This document shows, piece by piece, positions 18,150-26,703 of a stretch of 64,000 bases of DNA. The notes under the pieces are model-generated. The model saw only the letters and a list, made by a program, of their open reading frames with translations. It searched no databases and was not told the DNA's origin. Location: positions 1,312 to 65,311 of the forward strand of contig NZ_JAQZSJ010000013.1 in NCBI RefSeq assembly GCF_029360585.1. Direction: 5' to 3'. How positions within the stretch are numbered: the stretch's first letter is position 1; the number at the start of each line of letters is the position of its first letter. A program made the position numbers and the translations under genes. Source of the DNA: Cohnella caldifontis. Its GTDB lineage: Bacteria; Bacillota; Bacilli; Paenibacillales; Paenibacillaceae.

Positions 18150-18551
18150 CGTGCGGAGATGTGTAACTTTCTTACACAACTCCCGCTGAAATCCCCAATT
18201 GAGGCGGAATTGTGTAACTTTCTTACATAACTCCCGCTTAAATCCCCATTTGAGGCGGAATTGTGTAACTTTTTTACATAACTCCCGCTGAAATCTCAAA
18301 CTAAGGCAGAGTTGTGTAACTTTCTTACATAACTCCCGCTGAAATCATCAACCGAGGCGGAGATGTGTAACTTTTTTACATAACTCCCGTTGAAACTCCC
18401 AGCTGAGGCGGAATTGTGTAACTTTCTTACATAACTCCCACTGAAATCATCAACCGAGGCGGAGATGTGTAACTTTCTTACATAACTCCCGTTGAAACCC
18501 CGCAGCTGAAGCGGAGATTAGTAACTTTATTCCATAACTCCCCATGCAGCC
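18150..18551. repeat. Tandem repeat, eight units of 51 bp with palindromic core
   Basis: The marker GTGTAAC occurs at 18161, 18212, 18263, 18314, 18365, 18416 and 18467, exactly 51 bp apart, and a degenerate eighth copy follows at about 18519. Each unit holds TGTAA CTTTC TTACA, an inverted repeat, followed by TAACTCCCGCTGAAA. The stretch 18552-18658 before gpr shows nothing further that I recognise. Confidence 0.9.
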
Positions 18552-18658
18552 CCGCCACTGAGTTGGAATTAAGGGACTGACTTCCTTTATCCGCGCCAGT
18601 AACTCAACCCCATCAAATCCGGCACTCTGAAACGGCGTAAGTGGCGGGACCCGGACGG

Positions 18659-19654
18659 TCAGTGCGTGTACGCTTCGACGTTGTGGGTGTCGATCGCTTC
18701 GTGGAGAGCGGCGTTCAGCCCGCTGGCGATCACGTTGGCCATGTCCTCCATGAACTTGTCGATCTCCTTGGGCGTGACGAGCAGATCGTGGCCGATCGGC
18801 TGAAGCACTTCCTTGACGAGCTGGAGGCGTTCCTGCTCCTTCAAGTTGCCAAGCACCCCGAAAAGGGGAGCGGTAGCCTGGGTATGCTGCTTCATATGCT
18901 CGAACAGCATGTCGAACGTGTTGTTGACGATCGTGGACGCGTAGACGACCGTCGGCACGCCGATGGCGATGACGGGGACGCCCAGGATGTCCTTGGTCAA
19001 GCCGCGCCGTTTGTTGCCGATGCCGGAGCCGGGGTGGATGCCCGTGTCGGCGATCTGCACCGTCGTATTCACCCGATCGAGGGACTTGGAAGCCAAGGCG
19101 TCGATCGCGATGATGAGGTCCGGCTTGGATTTCTCCGCGATCCCGGCCACGATGTCGCTCGATTCGATCCCCGTCGTGCCCATGACGCCAGGCGCGACGG
19201 CGCTGACCGGACGGTACCCGGGAGAAACGTCTCCCGGCATCAATTCGAAATAATGGCGGGTCACCAAAATATTTTCGACGACGAGCGGTCCGAGCGCGTC
19301 GGGGGTGACGTTCCAGTTGCCGAGACCGGCCACGAGCACGCTGCTGTCGCGGCCGACGCCGACGCGGCCGAGAAACGCCTCGAATTCCCGGGCGAACACG
19401 GTCGCGACTTCGTCCAGCAGGTCCGAATCCCCTTTGCGCAGCTCCGGCACCTCGATCGTGACGTAATTGCCCATCATTTTGCCGATTCTCCGCGCGCCTT
19501 CGTCATTCTGGATGTGCATCCTCGTCACCAGGATGCCGCCGGCGTTATCCGTTTCTTTCTTGACGCCCGGGATCTCGCTGCCCAGCGCCGCGAGCTCGTG
19601 GGCTTCCAGGGCCAGGTCGGTCCGAACGTTATACAGGTTCAAATCTTCGGTCAT
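18659..19654 (-). CDS. gpr: Germination protease Gpr
   Basis: Aspartic-type spore endopeptidase that degrades small acid-soluble proteins during outgrowth. It is made as a zymogen and cut autocatalytically near its N-terminus. The 331-residue protein begins with [13 protein letters not shown], the family processing region resembling the SASP cleavage site. [25 protein letters not shown] and [10 protein letters not shown] are strongly conserved Gpr blocks. ATG at 19654 is chosen since the family starts here; the extension up to 19786 overlaps the divergent rpsT region. Gene order with spoIIP is as in B. subtilis apart from the repeat arrays. Confidence 0.97.
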   Translation of the reverse strand: MTEDLNLYNVRTDLALEAHELAALGSEIPGVKKETDNAGGILVTRMHIQNDEGARRIGKMMGNYVTIEVPELRKGDSDLLDEVATVFAREFEAFLGRVGVGRDSSVLVAGLGNWNVTPDALGPLVVENILVTRHYFELMPGDVSPGYRPVSAVAPGVMGTTGIESSDIVAGIAEKSKPDLIIAIDALASKSLDRVNTTVQIADTGIHPGSGIGNKRRGLTKDILGVPVIAIGVPTVVYASTIVNNTFDMLFEHMKQHTQATAPLFGVLGNLKEQERLQLVKEVLQPIGHDLLVTPKEIDKFMEDMANVIASGLNAALHEAIDTHNVEAYTH

Positions 19655-19700
19655 CGGTCGCGGGAACCCCTTTCGATTCCGTATTGCGGAGGTTTTCAGC

Positions 19701-19729
19701 TTGCGTTTTACCCCCTTGCATGATAGAAT
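19701..19729 (+). promoter_or_regulatory. Sigma-A promoter of rpsT
   Basis: TTGCGT (19701-19706), 17-bp spacer, TAGAAT (19724-19729), about 50 bp before the S20 start codon. Confidence 0.7.
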
Positions 19730-19753
19730 GTTACAAGTTGTGTGGAGAAATAC
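19724..19753 (-). promoter_or_regulatory. Candidate sigma-G promoter of gpr
   Basis: Minus strand GTATT, 18-bp spacer, CATTCTA, matching the sigma-G -10 (CATnnTA) fully and the -35 (GHATR) in four of five positions. The -10 lies over the rpsT -10 on the other strand. Confidence 0.5.
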
Positions 19754-19779
19754 TCTTGTTTTTGCAGGAGGTGAAAAGC

Positions 19780-20052
19780 ATGCCAAACATCAAATCCGCC
19801 ATCAAACGGACCAAAACAAGCGAACAACGCCGTCAGCGCAACGCATCGCAGAAATCCGCCCTGCGCACGGCCGTTAAGCAAGCCGACCAAGCCGTCGCCG
19901 GCACGGACGTGAACGCGGCGAAAGACGCGCTGGTCCTGGCCCAGAAAAAATTGGACAAAGCGGTAACGAAAGGCCTCATTCACAAAAATGCCGCCGCTCG
20001 CAAAAAATCCCGCCTTGCCAAGAAGCTGAACGCCCTGTCCGCGCAAGGCTGA
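19780..20052 (+). CDS. rpsT: 30S ribosomal protein S20
   Basis: A 90-residue basic helical protein binding the 5' domain of 16S r[21 protein letters not shown] and [18 protein letters not shown] are family blocks. ATG at 19780 follows GCAGGAGGTG with good spacing. It is transcribed against its neighbours, divergent from gpr and convergent with holA, and ends at a strong terminator. Confidence 0.98.
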   Translation: MPNIKSAIKRTKTSEQRRQRNASQKSALRTAVKQADQAVAGTDVNAAKDALVLAQKKLDKAVTKGLIHKNAAARKKSRLAKKLNALSAQG

Positions 20053-20090
20053 GGAGCCCCGCGCTTGACGATAAGCGAAAAGCCGTATGA

Positions 20091-20127
20091 AAGAGCCATC
20101 CGCCAGCCGGATGGCTCTTTCTTATAT
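20091..20127 (+). terminator. rpsT terminator
   Basis: AAGAGCCATCCG (20091-20102) pairs with CGGATGGCTCTT (20108-20119), followed by a T-rich tail. Confidence 0.9.
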
Positions 20128-20159
20128 TTCCGCGTCCATGCGGCCAACCGCATCATGAC

Positions 20160-20190
20160 GTAAGAGCCCTCCAAACCGGAGGGCTCTTAC
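20160..20190 (-). terminator. Hairpin downstream of holA
   Basis: A perfect 13-bp stem: GTAAGAGCCCTCC, 5-nt loop, GGAGGGCTCTTAC. There is little T-run after it on the minus strand, so termination of holA transcripts is likely but not certain. Confidence 0.6.
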
Positions 20191-20218
20191 GATCTTGCGT
20201 GTGCGGCAGGGAATCCCG

Positions 20219-21250
20219 TCAACTAGCGCCTGCCGAAGCCGTGCGGAGCAGGAACAGCTCCAGGCCGAGCGTTTTGTCGACTTGGCCGGTTTTCATCGCG
20301 TAGTCCAGATCGGCCAAATCGGACAACAGCTTGGCCAACCGGTCCACGGAAAACTTGCGGGCCTGTTCGGAGGTGATTTTCACCGCGTATGGGTGCAGCC
20401 CCAGCTGTCCGGCCATTTGCTGCGGCGAATAGCCTTGGCCTCCGAGTTCCTTGACGTACAGCATATTGCGGAATTGGCGCACGAGGAGCGACACCAGCTT
20501 GATCGGCTCCTCCCGTTGTTTAAGCAAATCGTAATACAGCGCCAGCACTTTCTCCGTGCGCAGCGAAGCCAACTCTTCCGTCAGTTTGAACACGTTCTGT
20601 TCGGCCGCCGCGGGCACCAGTTCGGACACGGAAGCGGCCGTAATGGTGCCGCCTTCTCCGGCGTGCAGGCAGAGCTTGTCCGTTTCGGCGGCGAGCACCG
20701 ACATGTCCGTTCCCGCCCGCCGCAGCAGTTCCTCCGCGGCATCCGGCGCCCAGCGTCTCCCCTGCTTCTCGCCGCGCCTGACGACCCATTGCAGCAGTTC
20801 CTCCGCGGACAAAGGCGCGAAAGAAACCGCGGCATCCTGGGACTTGGCGGCTTTCACCAGTTTTTTGCGCTCGTCGAGCTTCTCGTGGGGGACCGAAAAG
20901 ACCAGCACCGTCGTATCCATGGGCTGTTGCAAATAAGCCGCAAGCCGCTCGGGGCGGTGCTCGATTTTGGACGACTCCTTGCCGGAGGCGAACAGCACGC
21001 TGTCCCGGACCAGCACGAGTTTGCGCGGCACCAGGAACGGGAGCGTCTCCGCTTCGTCCAGGATGTCGTCGAGCGGGGTCTCCGCCGTGTCGAACCGTAC
21101 GATCGCCATGTCGCGGTGCTCCGGCTCCGCGACCCGCTCCGTCAGTCGTTCCGCGAAATCGTTCATCATATAGGTTTCCGTGCCGTAAATGACATAGAAC
21201 GGGCGGACTTTGCCTTCCCGGATTTCCCGGAACGCTTGCCTGGATTCCAT
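20219..21250 (-). CDS. holA: DNA polymerase III subunit delta
   Basis: Clamp-loader delta subunit (YqeN in B. subtilis), which opens the beta clamp. The 343-residue protein has RPFYVIYGTETYMMNDFAERL at the N-terminal AAA-like domain, LVLVRDSVLF, and the helical collar with LYVKELGGQGYSPQQMAG and ARKFSVDRLAKLLSDLADLD, then DYAMKTGQ. ATG at 21250 has AAGGAGGT at 7-8 bp. The frame extends upstream to 21337 without a ribosome binding site. Located next to rpsT as in B. subtilis. Confidence 0.95.
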   Translation of the reverse strand: MESRQAFREIREGKVRPFYVIYGTETYMMNDFAERLTERVAEPEHRDMAIVRFDTAETPLDDILDEAETLPFLVPRKLVLVRDSVLFASGKESSKIEHRPERLAAYLQQPMDTTVLVFSVPHEKLDERKKLVKAAKSQDAAVSFAPLSAEELLQWVVRRGEKQGRRWAPDAAEELLRRAGTDMSVLAAETDKLCLHAGEGGTITAASVSELVPAAAEQNVFKLTEELASLRTEKVLALYYDLLKQREEPIKLVSLLVRQFRNMLYVKELGGQGYSPQQMAGQLGLHPYAVKITSEQARKFSVDRLAKLLSDLADLDYAMKTGQVDKTLGLELFLLRTASAGAS

Positions 21251-21459
21251 CCGGACACCTCCTTCGCCGCTATCGTTATGTAGAATAACAAAGAGACCAC
21301 GCCTTGTGAAGGTCGCGATCCCTTTGCCCCAGGACATCTATATCAACGTTCGCCGGCCGGCCCATGGTACCGTGCGCGAACGACCGTGACGACGTCCTTC
21401 GGACGGCGTCGACACCATCGGTACAGCATACGCAGGCGGCATGCGATGTGTGACAGCGG

Positions 21460-22605
21460 TCAACGCCGGATTTCTTGGAAACCGGAAGGATCGATGATCA
21501 GCTCCATGTCGGTCTGATTTCCATCGGCATCCGAAAACGTATAATACACGGTCGTGCTGTCGTCGCTCCAGGACAAGCCGGATCTCGTTCCTTCGTCGGG
21601 CGTCTGGTCGTAGACCAGTTTCCCGTCGCCCTGGCGGTAAATTTGCAGCTTCCCGCCCGTGATCGCGGCCCGCCATTCGCCATTCGGCGACAAAGCCTCT
21701 TCCGTTGCCGGTTGTTCGCCCGCGATTGACATTTGGGAAGCGTCAAGCGCGTTCGCCGAGTCCGCCGCGTCGTCTTGACTGGGGTCGTTCCCAGCGAAAC
21801 CCTGGGCTCCGCCCCCGCCCGTGAATCCTTGCACGGGACCGTTGTCCGCGGAACCTTGACCGGATCCATTTTTCGCGGCATCCCGGCTCGTTGCGTCCGC
21901 GGTCCCCTGGATGGACAATCCCTCTACCGGTCCGGCTTCCGTTCCCGAACCGCCGGAACCGGCCGGCGGGGCTTTCGGCGCCTGGACGCCGGCATCGGAG
22001 GAAGAAGCATCTCCGTCCGTCGCCTCCCCCGAAGCCGCCGACTTTTCCTTCGCCTTTCCGCCTTCCGAAGTATCGGCCATGATGCCGAAAGTCGAAGCGG
22101 ATGACTCCGGAGCCGGCGAAGCCGCGCCGTATTGGTCCTGCACGCCCATGGAGGCCATCGGGGCATCGGCTTGCCGTTTCATCTCCGCTCCGGACGAAGC
22201 CGCGTCTTGCTGGCTGCCCCCCATCCGTCCGTACGGGCCGTTCACGAGCAGCAGCCCGACAACGACTCCGGCGACCACGACGCCGGACACCCGATAGATC
22301 CAACTCCTCCGGGCGCGCCCCGCCCGGCGGCTCCGCGGCTCCAACGGCGCGGCCGCGCTCGTTTCCCCTTCGCCGCTCGTCGTATCCCATTGTTCCAGTT
22401 GGGGCAGAATGGCGTCCACGAGACTGTAAGGCGGAACCACTCGCGGCAGCTGCTCCAGCCCCCGCGACAAACGGACCAACCGTTCCAGCATGGCGGCGCA
22501 ATCCGGGCAATGTCCGACGTGATCCATCAGGCGCGACGTTTCCTCATCGTTCAAGTCTCCGTCGACGTGTCGCTGCATCAGCTCCATCCCCTCTTGGCAA
22601 TTCAT
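21460..22605 (-). CDS. Anti-sigma factor with zinc-finger (zf-HC2) domain
   Basis: A 381-residue transmembrane anti-sigma factor. The N-terminal ZAS domain has MNCQEGMELMQRHVDGDL and HVGHCPDC (HxxxCxxC). A membrane segment (VSGVVVAGVVVGLLLV) lies near residue 110. A long Gly/Ser/Ala/Asp-rich extracytoplasmic region follows, then a beta-rich C-terminal segment (GKLQIYRQGDGKLVYDQTP) like a TolB-type blade. ATG at 22605 overlaps the stop of the sigma gene by 4 bp, so the two are translationally coupled. It should hold the sigma factor inactive until proteolysed. The low-complexity outer region is unusually long compared with RsiW. Confidence 0.9.
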   Translation of the reverse strand: MNCQEGMELMQRHVDGDLNDEETSRLMDHVGHCPDCAAMLERLVRLSRGLEQLPRVVPPYSLVDAILPQLEQWDTTSGEGETSAAAPLEPRSRRAGRARRSWIYRVSGVVVAGVVVGLLLVNGPYGRMGGSQQDAASSGAEMKRQADAPMASMGVQDQYGAASPAPESSASTFGIMADTSEGGKAKEKSAASGEATDGDASSSDAGVQAPKAPPAGSGGSGTEAGPVEGLSIQGTADATSRDAAKNGSGQGSADNGPVQGFTGGGGAQGFAGNDPSQDDAADSANALDASQMSIAGEQPATEEALSPNGEWRAAITGGKLQIYRQGDGKLVYDQTPDEGTRSGLSWSDDSTTVYYTFSDADGNQTDMELIIDPSGFQEIRR

Positions 22606-23150
22606 CCGCGGACACCCCCTTTCTGGTAATCGTGAAGCAAGACCTGCAGTTGCTGACGGGCCCGGAATAAATAGGATTTCACCGTATTCAGGGGCAAGCC
22701 CAGCGAATCGGCGATTTCGTTATAGGAAAAGTCCTGCAAATACCGCAAGACGACGACCGTCCGATGATGCTCCGGCAGCTTGCCGATCGCCTCCCGGATT
22801 TCCTCCGCGGCATAGGCCGACAGCACTTCGCCTTCCACGTCTTCCTTGGCTTCGAACACGAGCTCATGCTCGTCGATCGACACGGAGGGGCGTTTGCGGC
22901 GGAACTTGTCGATGCAGATGTTCGTCACGATGCGCTGCACCCAGGTCCGAAACTGGGCCTTCTCCTCATAGGAGCCGATTTTCGTGTAGATCCGGATGAG
23001 CGCTTCCTGCGCCGCGTCCAGCGCGTCCTGTTCATGGTTCAGCAAATAATAGGCCGTACGGTAGACTTGGTGCTCGATTTCACGGAGCAGCGACACGAGC
23101 GCGTCCCGGTCGCCCGCTTGCGCGGCCTTGATCAGCGCCGGCTCCACCAC
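22602..23150 (-). CDS. ECF RNA polymerase sigma factor (SigW-like)
   Basis: A 182-residue ECF sigma factor. Region 2 has LLREIEHQVYRTAYYLLNH and DALDAAQEALIRIYTKIGSY, then FRTWVQRIVTNICIDKFRR. Region 4 has LPEHHRTVVVLRYLQDFSYN and LPLNTVKSYLFRARQQL. Length and sequence resemble SigW/SigM-type envelope-stress sigmas. GTG at 23150 (or 23147) follows GGGAGGAGAGGG; the long upstream extension is low-quality and unsupported. Coupled to its anti-sigma factor. A likely autoregulatory promoter lies just upstream. Confidence 0.92.
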   Translation of the reverse strand: MVEPALIKAAQAGDRDALVSLLREIEHQVYRTAYYLLNHEQDALDAAQEALIRIYTKIGSYEEKAQFRTWVQRIVTNICIDKFRRKRPSVSIDEHELVFEAKEDVEGEVLSAYAAEEIREAIGKLPEHHRTVVVLRYLQDFSYNEIADSLGLPLNTVKSYLFRARQQLQVLLHDYQKGGVRG

Positions 23151-23181
23151 AGAAGACCCTCTCCTCCCCTGCAACCTCTCT

Positions 23182-23208
23182 GACGACGGCTTTTGCCGAA
23201 AGGTTGCA
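23182..23208 (-). promoter_or_regulatory. Candidate ECF-type autoregulatory promoter
   Basis: Minus strand TGCAACC, 16-bp spacer, CGTC, matching the AAC ... CGTC pattern of Bacillus ECF promoters. It sits 30 bp before the sigma start. Confidence 0.6.
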
Positions 23209-23210
23209 CC

Positions 23211-23241
23211 GTCCGAAAAACCTTTTTCGCCGTTTTCGGAC
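23211..23241. repeat. Inverted repeat upstream of the ECF sigma gene
   Basis: GTCCGAAAA (23211-23219) and TTTTCGGAC (23233-23241) are perfect 9-bp arms between comEC and the sigma promoter. This could be a weak comEC terminator or an operator. Confidence 0.5.
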
Positions 23242-23296
23242 AACACTTTAAGTCTAGCAAAAAGACGGCGCGGGGGACAGCCTTTTGTAAGGCTTT

Positions 23297-25978
23297 TCAG
23301 CGCGAATGCGGCGATTCCGGCGGCATCGCCCGCTTCGTCCGCCGCGTCAAGGTGCCGTCCGGGCGAACCCGGTACTGGATTTCCCCGTCCCGGTCCGTCC
23401 GGTAAAGCGCCGATCCGGATGCCTCGATCCTGTCGACGACGGGAGGGCTCGGATGGCCGTAAAGGTTGTTGCGGCCGACCGATATGACCGTTTCGGCAGG
23501 CTTCCACCAAGCGAGCCAATCTTCGGTGGTAGAGGTTTTGCTGCCGTGGTGGGCGGCTTTCATTACGTCTACGGGACCGTGCAGCGACTGCGGAGCCGAA
23601 GCAGTCTCGCCTGCCCGGGCGATGCGGTTCAATACCGCGCGCTCCCCCGCGGCTTCTACGTCTCCCGTCAGCAGGAAACGCCGGCCGTACAAGGACAGCT
23701 GCGTCACCACGCTGCTCTCGTTTTGTTGATCCAGCTCCGGCAGCAAAGCCGGATCGCCCGGAGGCGCTACGGATTCAGCATGCGTTTCCGGAAACAGGAT
23801 CTCCATCGAGGCCGACGCATCGATGTCCCACTTCATGCCGGCTTGCGCGGCGTAAACGGGGATCCCCCGGTCAACCGCGGTTTGCAGCAGCTTCTCCGCT
23901 CCCGGCGAGTCCTTCCAGGTCCCGTTCCATACGATCGCGCGGACCGGGATGTTGTCCAAAACGGCTTGCGCTCCGCCGATATGGTCGGCGTCCAAATGCG
24001 TGAGCATGAGCGCGTCCAATCCGCGGACACCACGCTGCTTCAAAAGAGGAACCAACAGCTTGCGGCCGACTTCGTACGGGTCCCGGCGCTCCTTCCATTC
24101 CTCCCCGGGCTTGCGGAAGCGGACCGTACCTCCCGCGTCTACGAGCACGTGATTCCCCCTACCCGTCCGCACCAAAATGCCGTCCCCTTGCCCGACGTCC
24201 AAAAATTGCACGTAGGCGCTGCGGTCCGCGAACGCCGGCTTGTACCCCCAAATCCCCCAGCCTGCCCATAGCATGAGCAAAGCGAAACCTCCGGCCCAAG
24301 CCCGAACGGCGGGAAATCCCGCCCCGCGGACACGCTCCGCCCACGAGGGTCTGCCTTCGTGTTGAACGGGGCCGGTATCCTCGATCGTTACCGTATCGTC
24401 CGCTTCCGGTTCGGCTTCGCCCCATGCCTCCTCCCAGGCCCGCCGGGCTCTTCGGCGGCTCAGCGCCGCCATCGAGACGGCCATCAGCGCGTATGCCGAC
24501 AGCACCCACAGCTTGGAAGGCTGCGGCCAGACCATGCCAAGAGCCGTGGGACGGTTGAGCCATTCCACTAGCGCGAACGTCCCCCGGTTGCCGTACGTCG
24601 CCAGCAACGCCGGGATTTCGCCCAACGGGAACCAAATCGCGCCGAGCGCCACGGAAGCCATGCCGAGCGGCAAGATCACGAAACTGACGAACGGCACGAG
24701 CACAAGGTTAGCCGGCAGGGACAACAGATGGACCCCGTGAAAATAATACGCGGTTAACGGAAACGAAACGGCTTGGGCGGTCAAGGCGACCGCAAGCGCG
24801 CCGCGTAGGGAGGCCATGCGGATAAAAGCCAGCGACTTGGCGACGGATGACGTCCAGAGCAGCAAACCGGCGGTTACCGTAAACGAAAGCTGAAAGCTGA
24901 CGTTGCGGGCCGCAGCCGGATCCCAGACCAGCATGACCAAAGCCGCCGCGGCCAGCAAGTTGAAGCCGTCTTTCAGCAAATGCCGGCGCGCCATCGCCAG
25001 CGCGATCATCGCCATCAGGCACGCCCGCACCGCCGAAGGGGAAGCGCCCGTGAGCAGCATGTAGGCCGGCATCGCGGCGAAAGCGAGATCGAGCGATCGC
25101 TCGCGGGTCAGCCGGAACAAAGCGCCGAGGCGCAGCAAAACGAACACGACGACCCCGACGTGCAGCCCCGAAATGGCCAAAATATGCGTCAGGCCCAGGC
25201 GGGAGTACGCGTCGTACAGCGCCGGATCGATGTCGTCCGTGATGCCGGCGGTTAACCCCTTCATGTAACCCGCGTCCCCGTTCGGATACAACCGGTCCGC
25301 CAGGCGGCCGATCCCGGCGCGAAGCTCGTCCGCCGCGCGAAGCGGCAGCAGCCGCCATGGGACGGGATCCTCTTCCGTCCGAACGCCCGCCGTTCCCTGA
25401 ACGGTCCACGTCCAGGCGATCCCCTGGCTCTCCGAATACGCCCGGTAATCGAAGGCGCCGAAATTGCCCGCGGATTCCGGCCTCCCGGGAACGCCGACGA
25501 CGGCGAGCGTTTCTCCTCTCCGCCAGCGCCCGGCAACCCGCTGTTCCTCTTCGGCCTTCAATTTCACCCGGACCTGAACCGTCTCCCGAATCCGGATCGC
25601 GGCCGTTTCTCCCCGCGCCTTTACCCGTACCGCGGCGAGCCGGAACGTAACGGTATCCCCGTCCACGTCGGGAACGTCTTTCATCCGCCCCCGGAGTTCG
25701 GCGGTTTCCGGCGCGCGTTCCTCCGGCCATAAAGCGGAAAGATCGGAGGAGTCTTTCGTCCGTTCGGCCCATGACGATTCCGCGAAGGCCAGCAGCAGCG
25801 CGGCGGCACAGGCACAGGCAAGCCGCACGGACAAGCGGCCCGACAGCGCTCCGCCGAGCAGGATCAGCAACAGTCCGGCTAACGCCGCGGCCTGACCGGC
25901 AACGCCCGCAAACCATGACGGCACCGTCACGCCGATCAACCAGCAGCCGGCGAAGGCCGCCAGCGGCCTTTTGTCCAT
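23297..25978 (-). CDS. comEC: DNA uptake channel protein ComEC/Rec2
   Basis: Forms the membrane pore that takes up transforming single-stranded DNA. The 893-residue protein has hydrophobic N-terminal segments and an OB-like extracellular domain (RGRMKDVPDVDGDTVTFRL). The Competence domain follows with many membrane segments (GLTHILAISGLHVGVVVFVL, SPSAVRACLMAMIALAM). A C-terminal metallo-beta-lactamase-like domain has LTHLDADHIGG and AAHHGSKTSTTEDWLAW. The MBL motif HxDxDH suggests the nuclease-like site may be active. ATG at 25978. A terminator separates it from comEB. Confidence 0.95.
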   Translation of the reverse strand: MDKRPLAAFAGCWLIGVTVPSWFAGVAGQAAALAGLLLILLGGALSGRLSVRLACACAAALLLAFAESSWAERTKDSSDLSALWPEERAPETAELRGRMKDVPDVDGDTVTFRLAAVRVKARGETAAIRIRETVQVRVKLKAEEEQRVAGRWRRGETLAVVGVPGRPESAGNFGAFDYRAYSESQGIAWTWTVQGTAGVRTEEDPVPWRLLPLRAADELRAGIGRLADRLYPNGDAGYMKGLTAGITDDIDPALYDAYSRLGLTHILAISGLHVGVVVFVLLRLGALFRLTRERSLDLAFAAMPAYMLLTGASPSAVRACLMAMIALAMARRHLLKDGFNLLAAAALVMLVWDPAAARNVSFQLSFTVTAGLLLWTSSVAKSLAFIRMASLRGALAVALTAQAVSFPLTAYYFHGVHLLSLPANLVLVPFVSFVILPLGMASVALGAIWFPLGEIPALLATYGNRGTFALVEWLNRPTALGMVWPQPSKLWVLSAYALMAVSMAALSRRRARRAWEEAWGEAEPEADDTVTIEDTGPVQHEGRPSWAERVRGAGFPAVRAWAGGFALLMLWAGWGIWGYKPAFADRSAYVQFLDVGQGDGILVRTGRGNHVLVDAGGTVRFRKPGEEWKERRDPYEVGRKLLVPLLKQRGVRGLDALMLTHLDADHIGGAQAVLDNIPVRAIVWNGTWKDSPGAEKLLQTAVDRGIPVYAAQAGMKWDIDASASMEILFPETHAESVAPPGDPALLPELDQQNESSVVTQLSLYGRRFLLTGDVEAAGERAVLNRIARAGETASAPQSLHGPVDVMKAAHHGSKTSTTEDWLAWWKPAETVISVGRNNLYGHPSPPVVDRIEASGSALYRTDRDGEIQYRVRPDGTLTRRTKRAMPPESPHSR

Positions 25979-26014
25979 CGTCCCCTACCCCCTTTCCCGA
26001 TTCCCGCCGAAAAC

Positions 26015-26048
26015 AAAAAACCTCCCCCGCCAAAATCGGCGGAGGAGG
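26015..26048 (-). terminator. Terminator between comEB and comEC
   Basis: Minus strand CCTCCTCCGCC, 6-nt loop, GGCGGGGGAGG, then six T. It is an almost perfect intrinsic terminator, so comEC may need readthrough or its own promoter. Confidence 0.85.
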
Positions 26049-26071
26049 TGCTTCCTCACTCGTTCAATCGA

Positions 26072-26593
26072 TCAAACCGCGTCCTGTACTTCGGTATCCG
26101 GGGGAGGAACGTAGCCCTCTAACTGGCGGAACCCGATTCCTCTCTGCCGCATCAGCGCTTCCACCTTGTCGTAATCCTTGGGATAGACGCGGTGGAACAC
26201 GATTTCCGCGATTCCGCTGTTCGCCAGCATATTGGCGCAGGTCCAGCAAGGCTGATCCGTGACGTAGACGGTCGACCCTTCGCGGTCGATGCGGTCCGTA
26301 AACAGCAGCAGGTTCTGTTCCGCGTGAATCGTGCGGATGCAGCGCTGTTTGACTTTCATGCCGCCCGCGGCTTCCGCGTCCGTGGAAGGCTCGAACTCCT
26401 CCACGATCAAACAGCCCGCTTCCGAGCAGTCCGGCACGCCCATCGGCGCTCCGTTATAGGACGTCCCGAGCAGCTTCTTCCCTTGGACGAGCACCGCCCC
26501 GACGTGTCTTCTCGGGCAGCGGGAACGGGTGGAGACCATAAACGCGATATCCATGAAATAGGTATCCCAATCTTTGCGCGCCGACACCGGCAT
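26072..26593 (-). CDS. comEB: dCMP deaminase-like protein ComEB
   Basis: Cytidine/dCMP deaminase family member of the comE operon. The 173-residue protein shows the zinc site residues in RTIHAEQNLLL (HAE) and VTDQPCWTCANML (PCxxC), plus RRHVGAVLV and GTSYNGAP at the substrate loop. It probably makes dUMP for thymidylate synthesis; the competence role of ComEB is minor. ATG at 26593 has GGGAGGT about 10 bp upstream. It ends before a strong terminator. Confidence 0.95.
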   Translation of the reverse strand: MPVSARKDWDTYFMDIAFMVSTRSRCPRRHVGAVLVQGKKLLGTSYNGAPMGVPDCSEAGCLIVEEFEPSTDAEAAGGMKVKQRCIRTIHAEQNLLLFTDRIDREGSTVYVTDQPCWTCANMLANSGIAEIVFHRVYPKDYDKVEALMRQRGIGFRQLEGYVPPPDTEVQDAV

Positions 26594-26703
26594 GATTCGA
26601 CGACCTCCCAGACTCTTCAACTGCAACGAATGAACGAATGTCTATCGGCTACGTCAACTTCATTGTATTGTCGCATATTCGGACGCGAAAGGAAATCGTT
26701 CTT

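Noticed and set aside
17160-18560. CRISPR array
   Set aside because: Units are contiguous and similar throughout; there are no unique spacers and no cas genes.
23151-23519. N-terminal extension of the ECF sigma factor
   Set aside because: It would overlap comEC and contain the putative sigma promoter; GTG 23150 has a good ribosome binding site and gives the family length.
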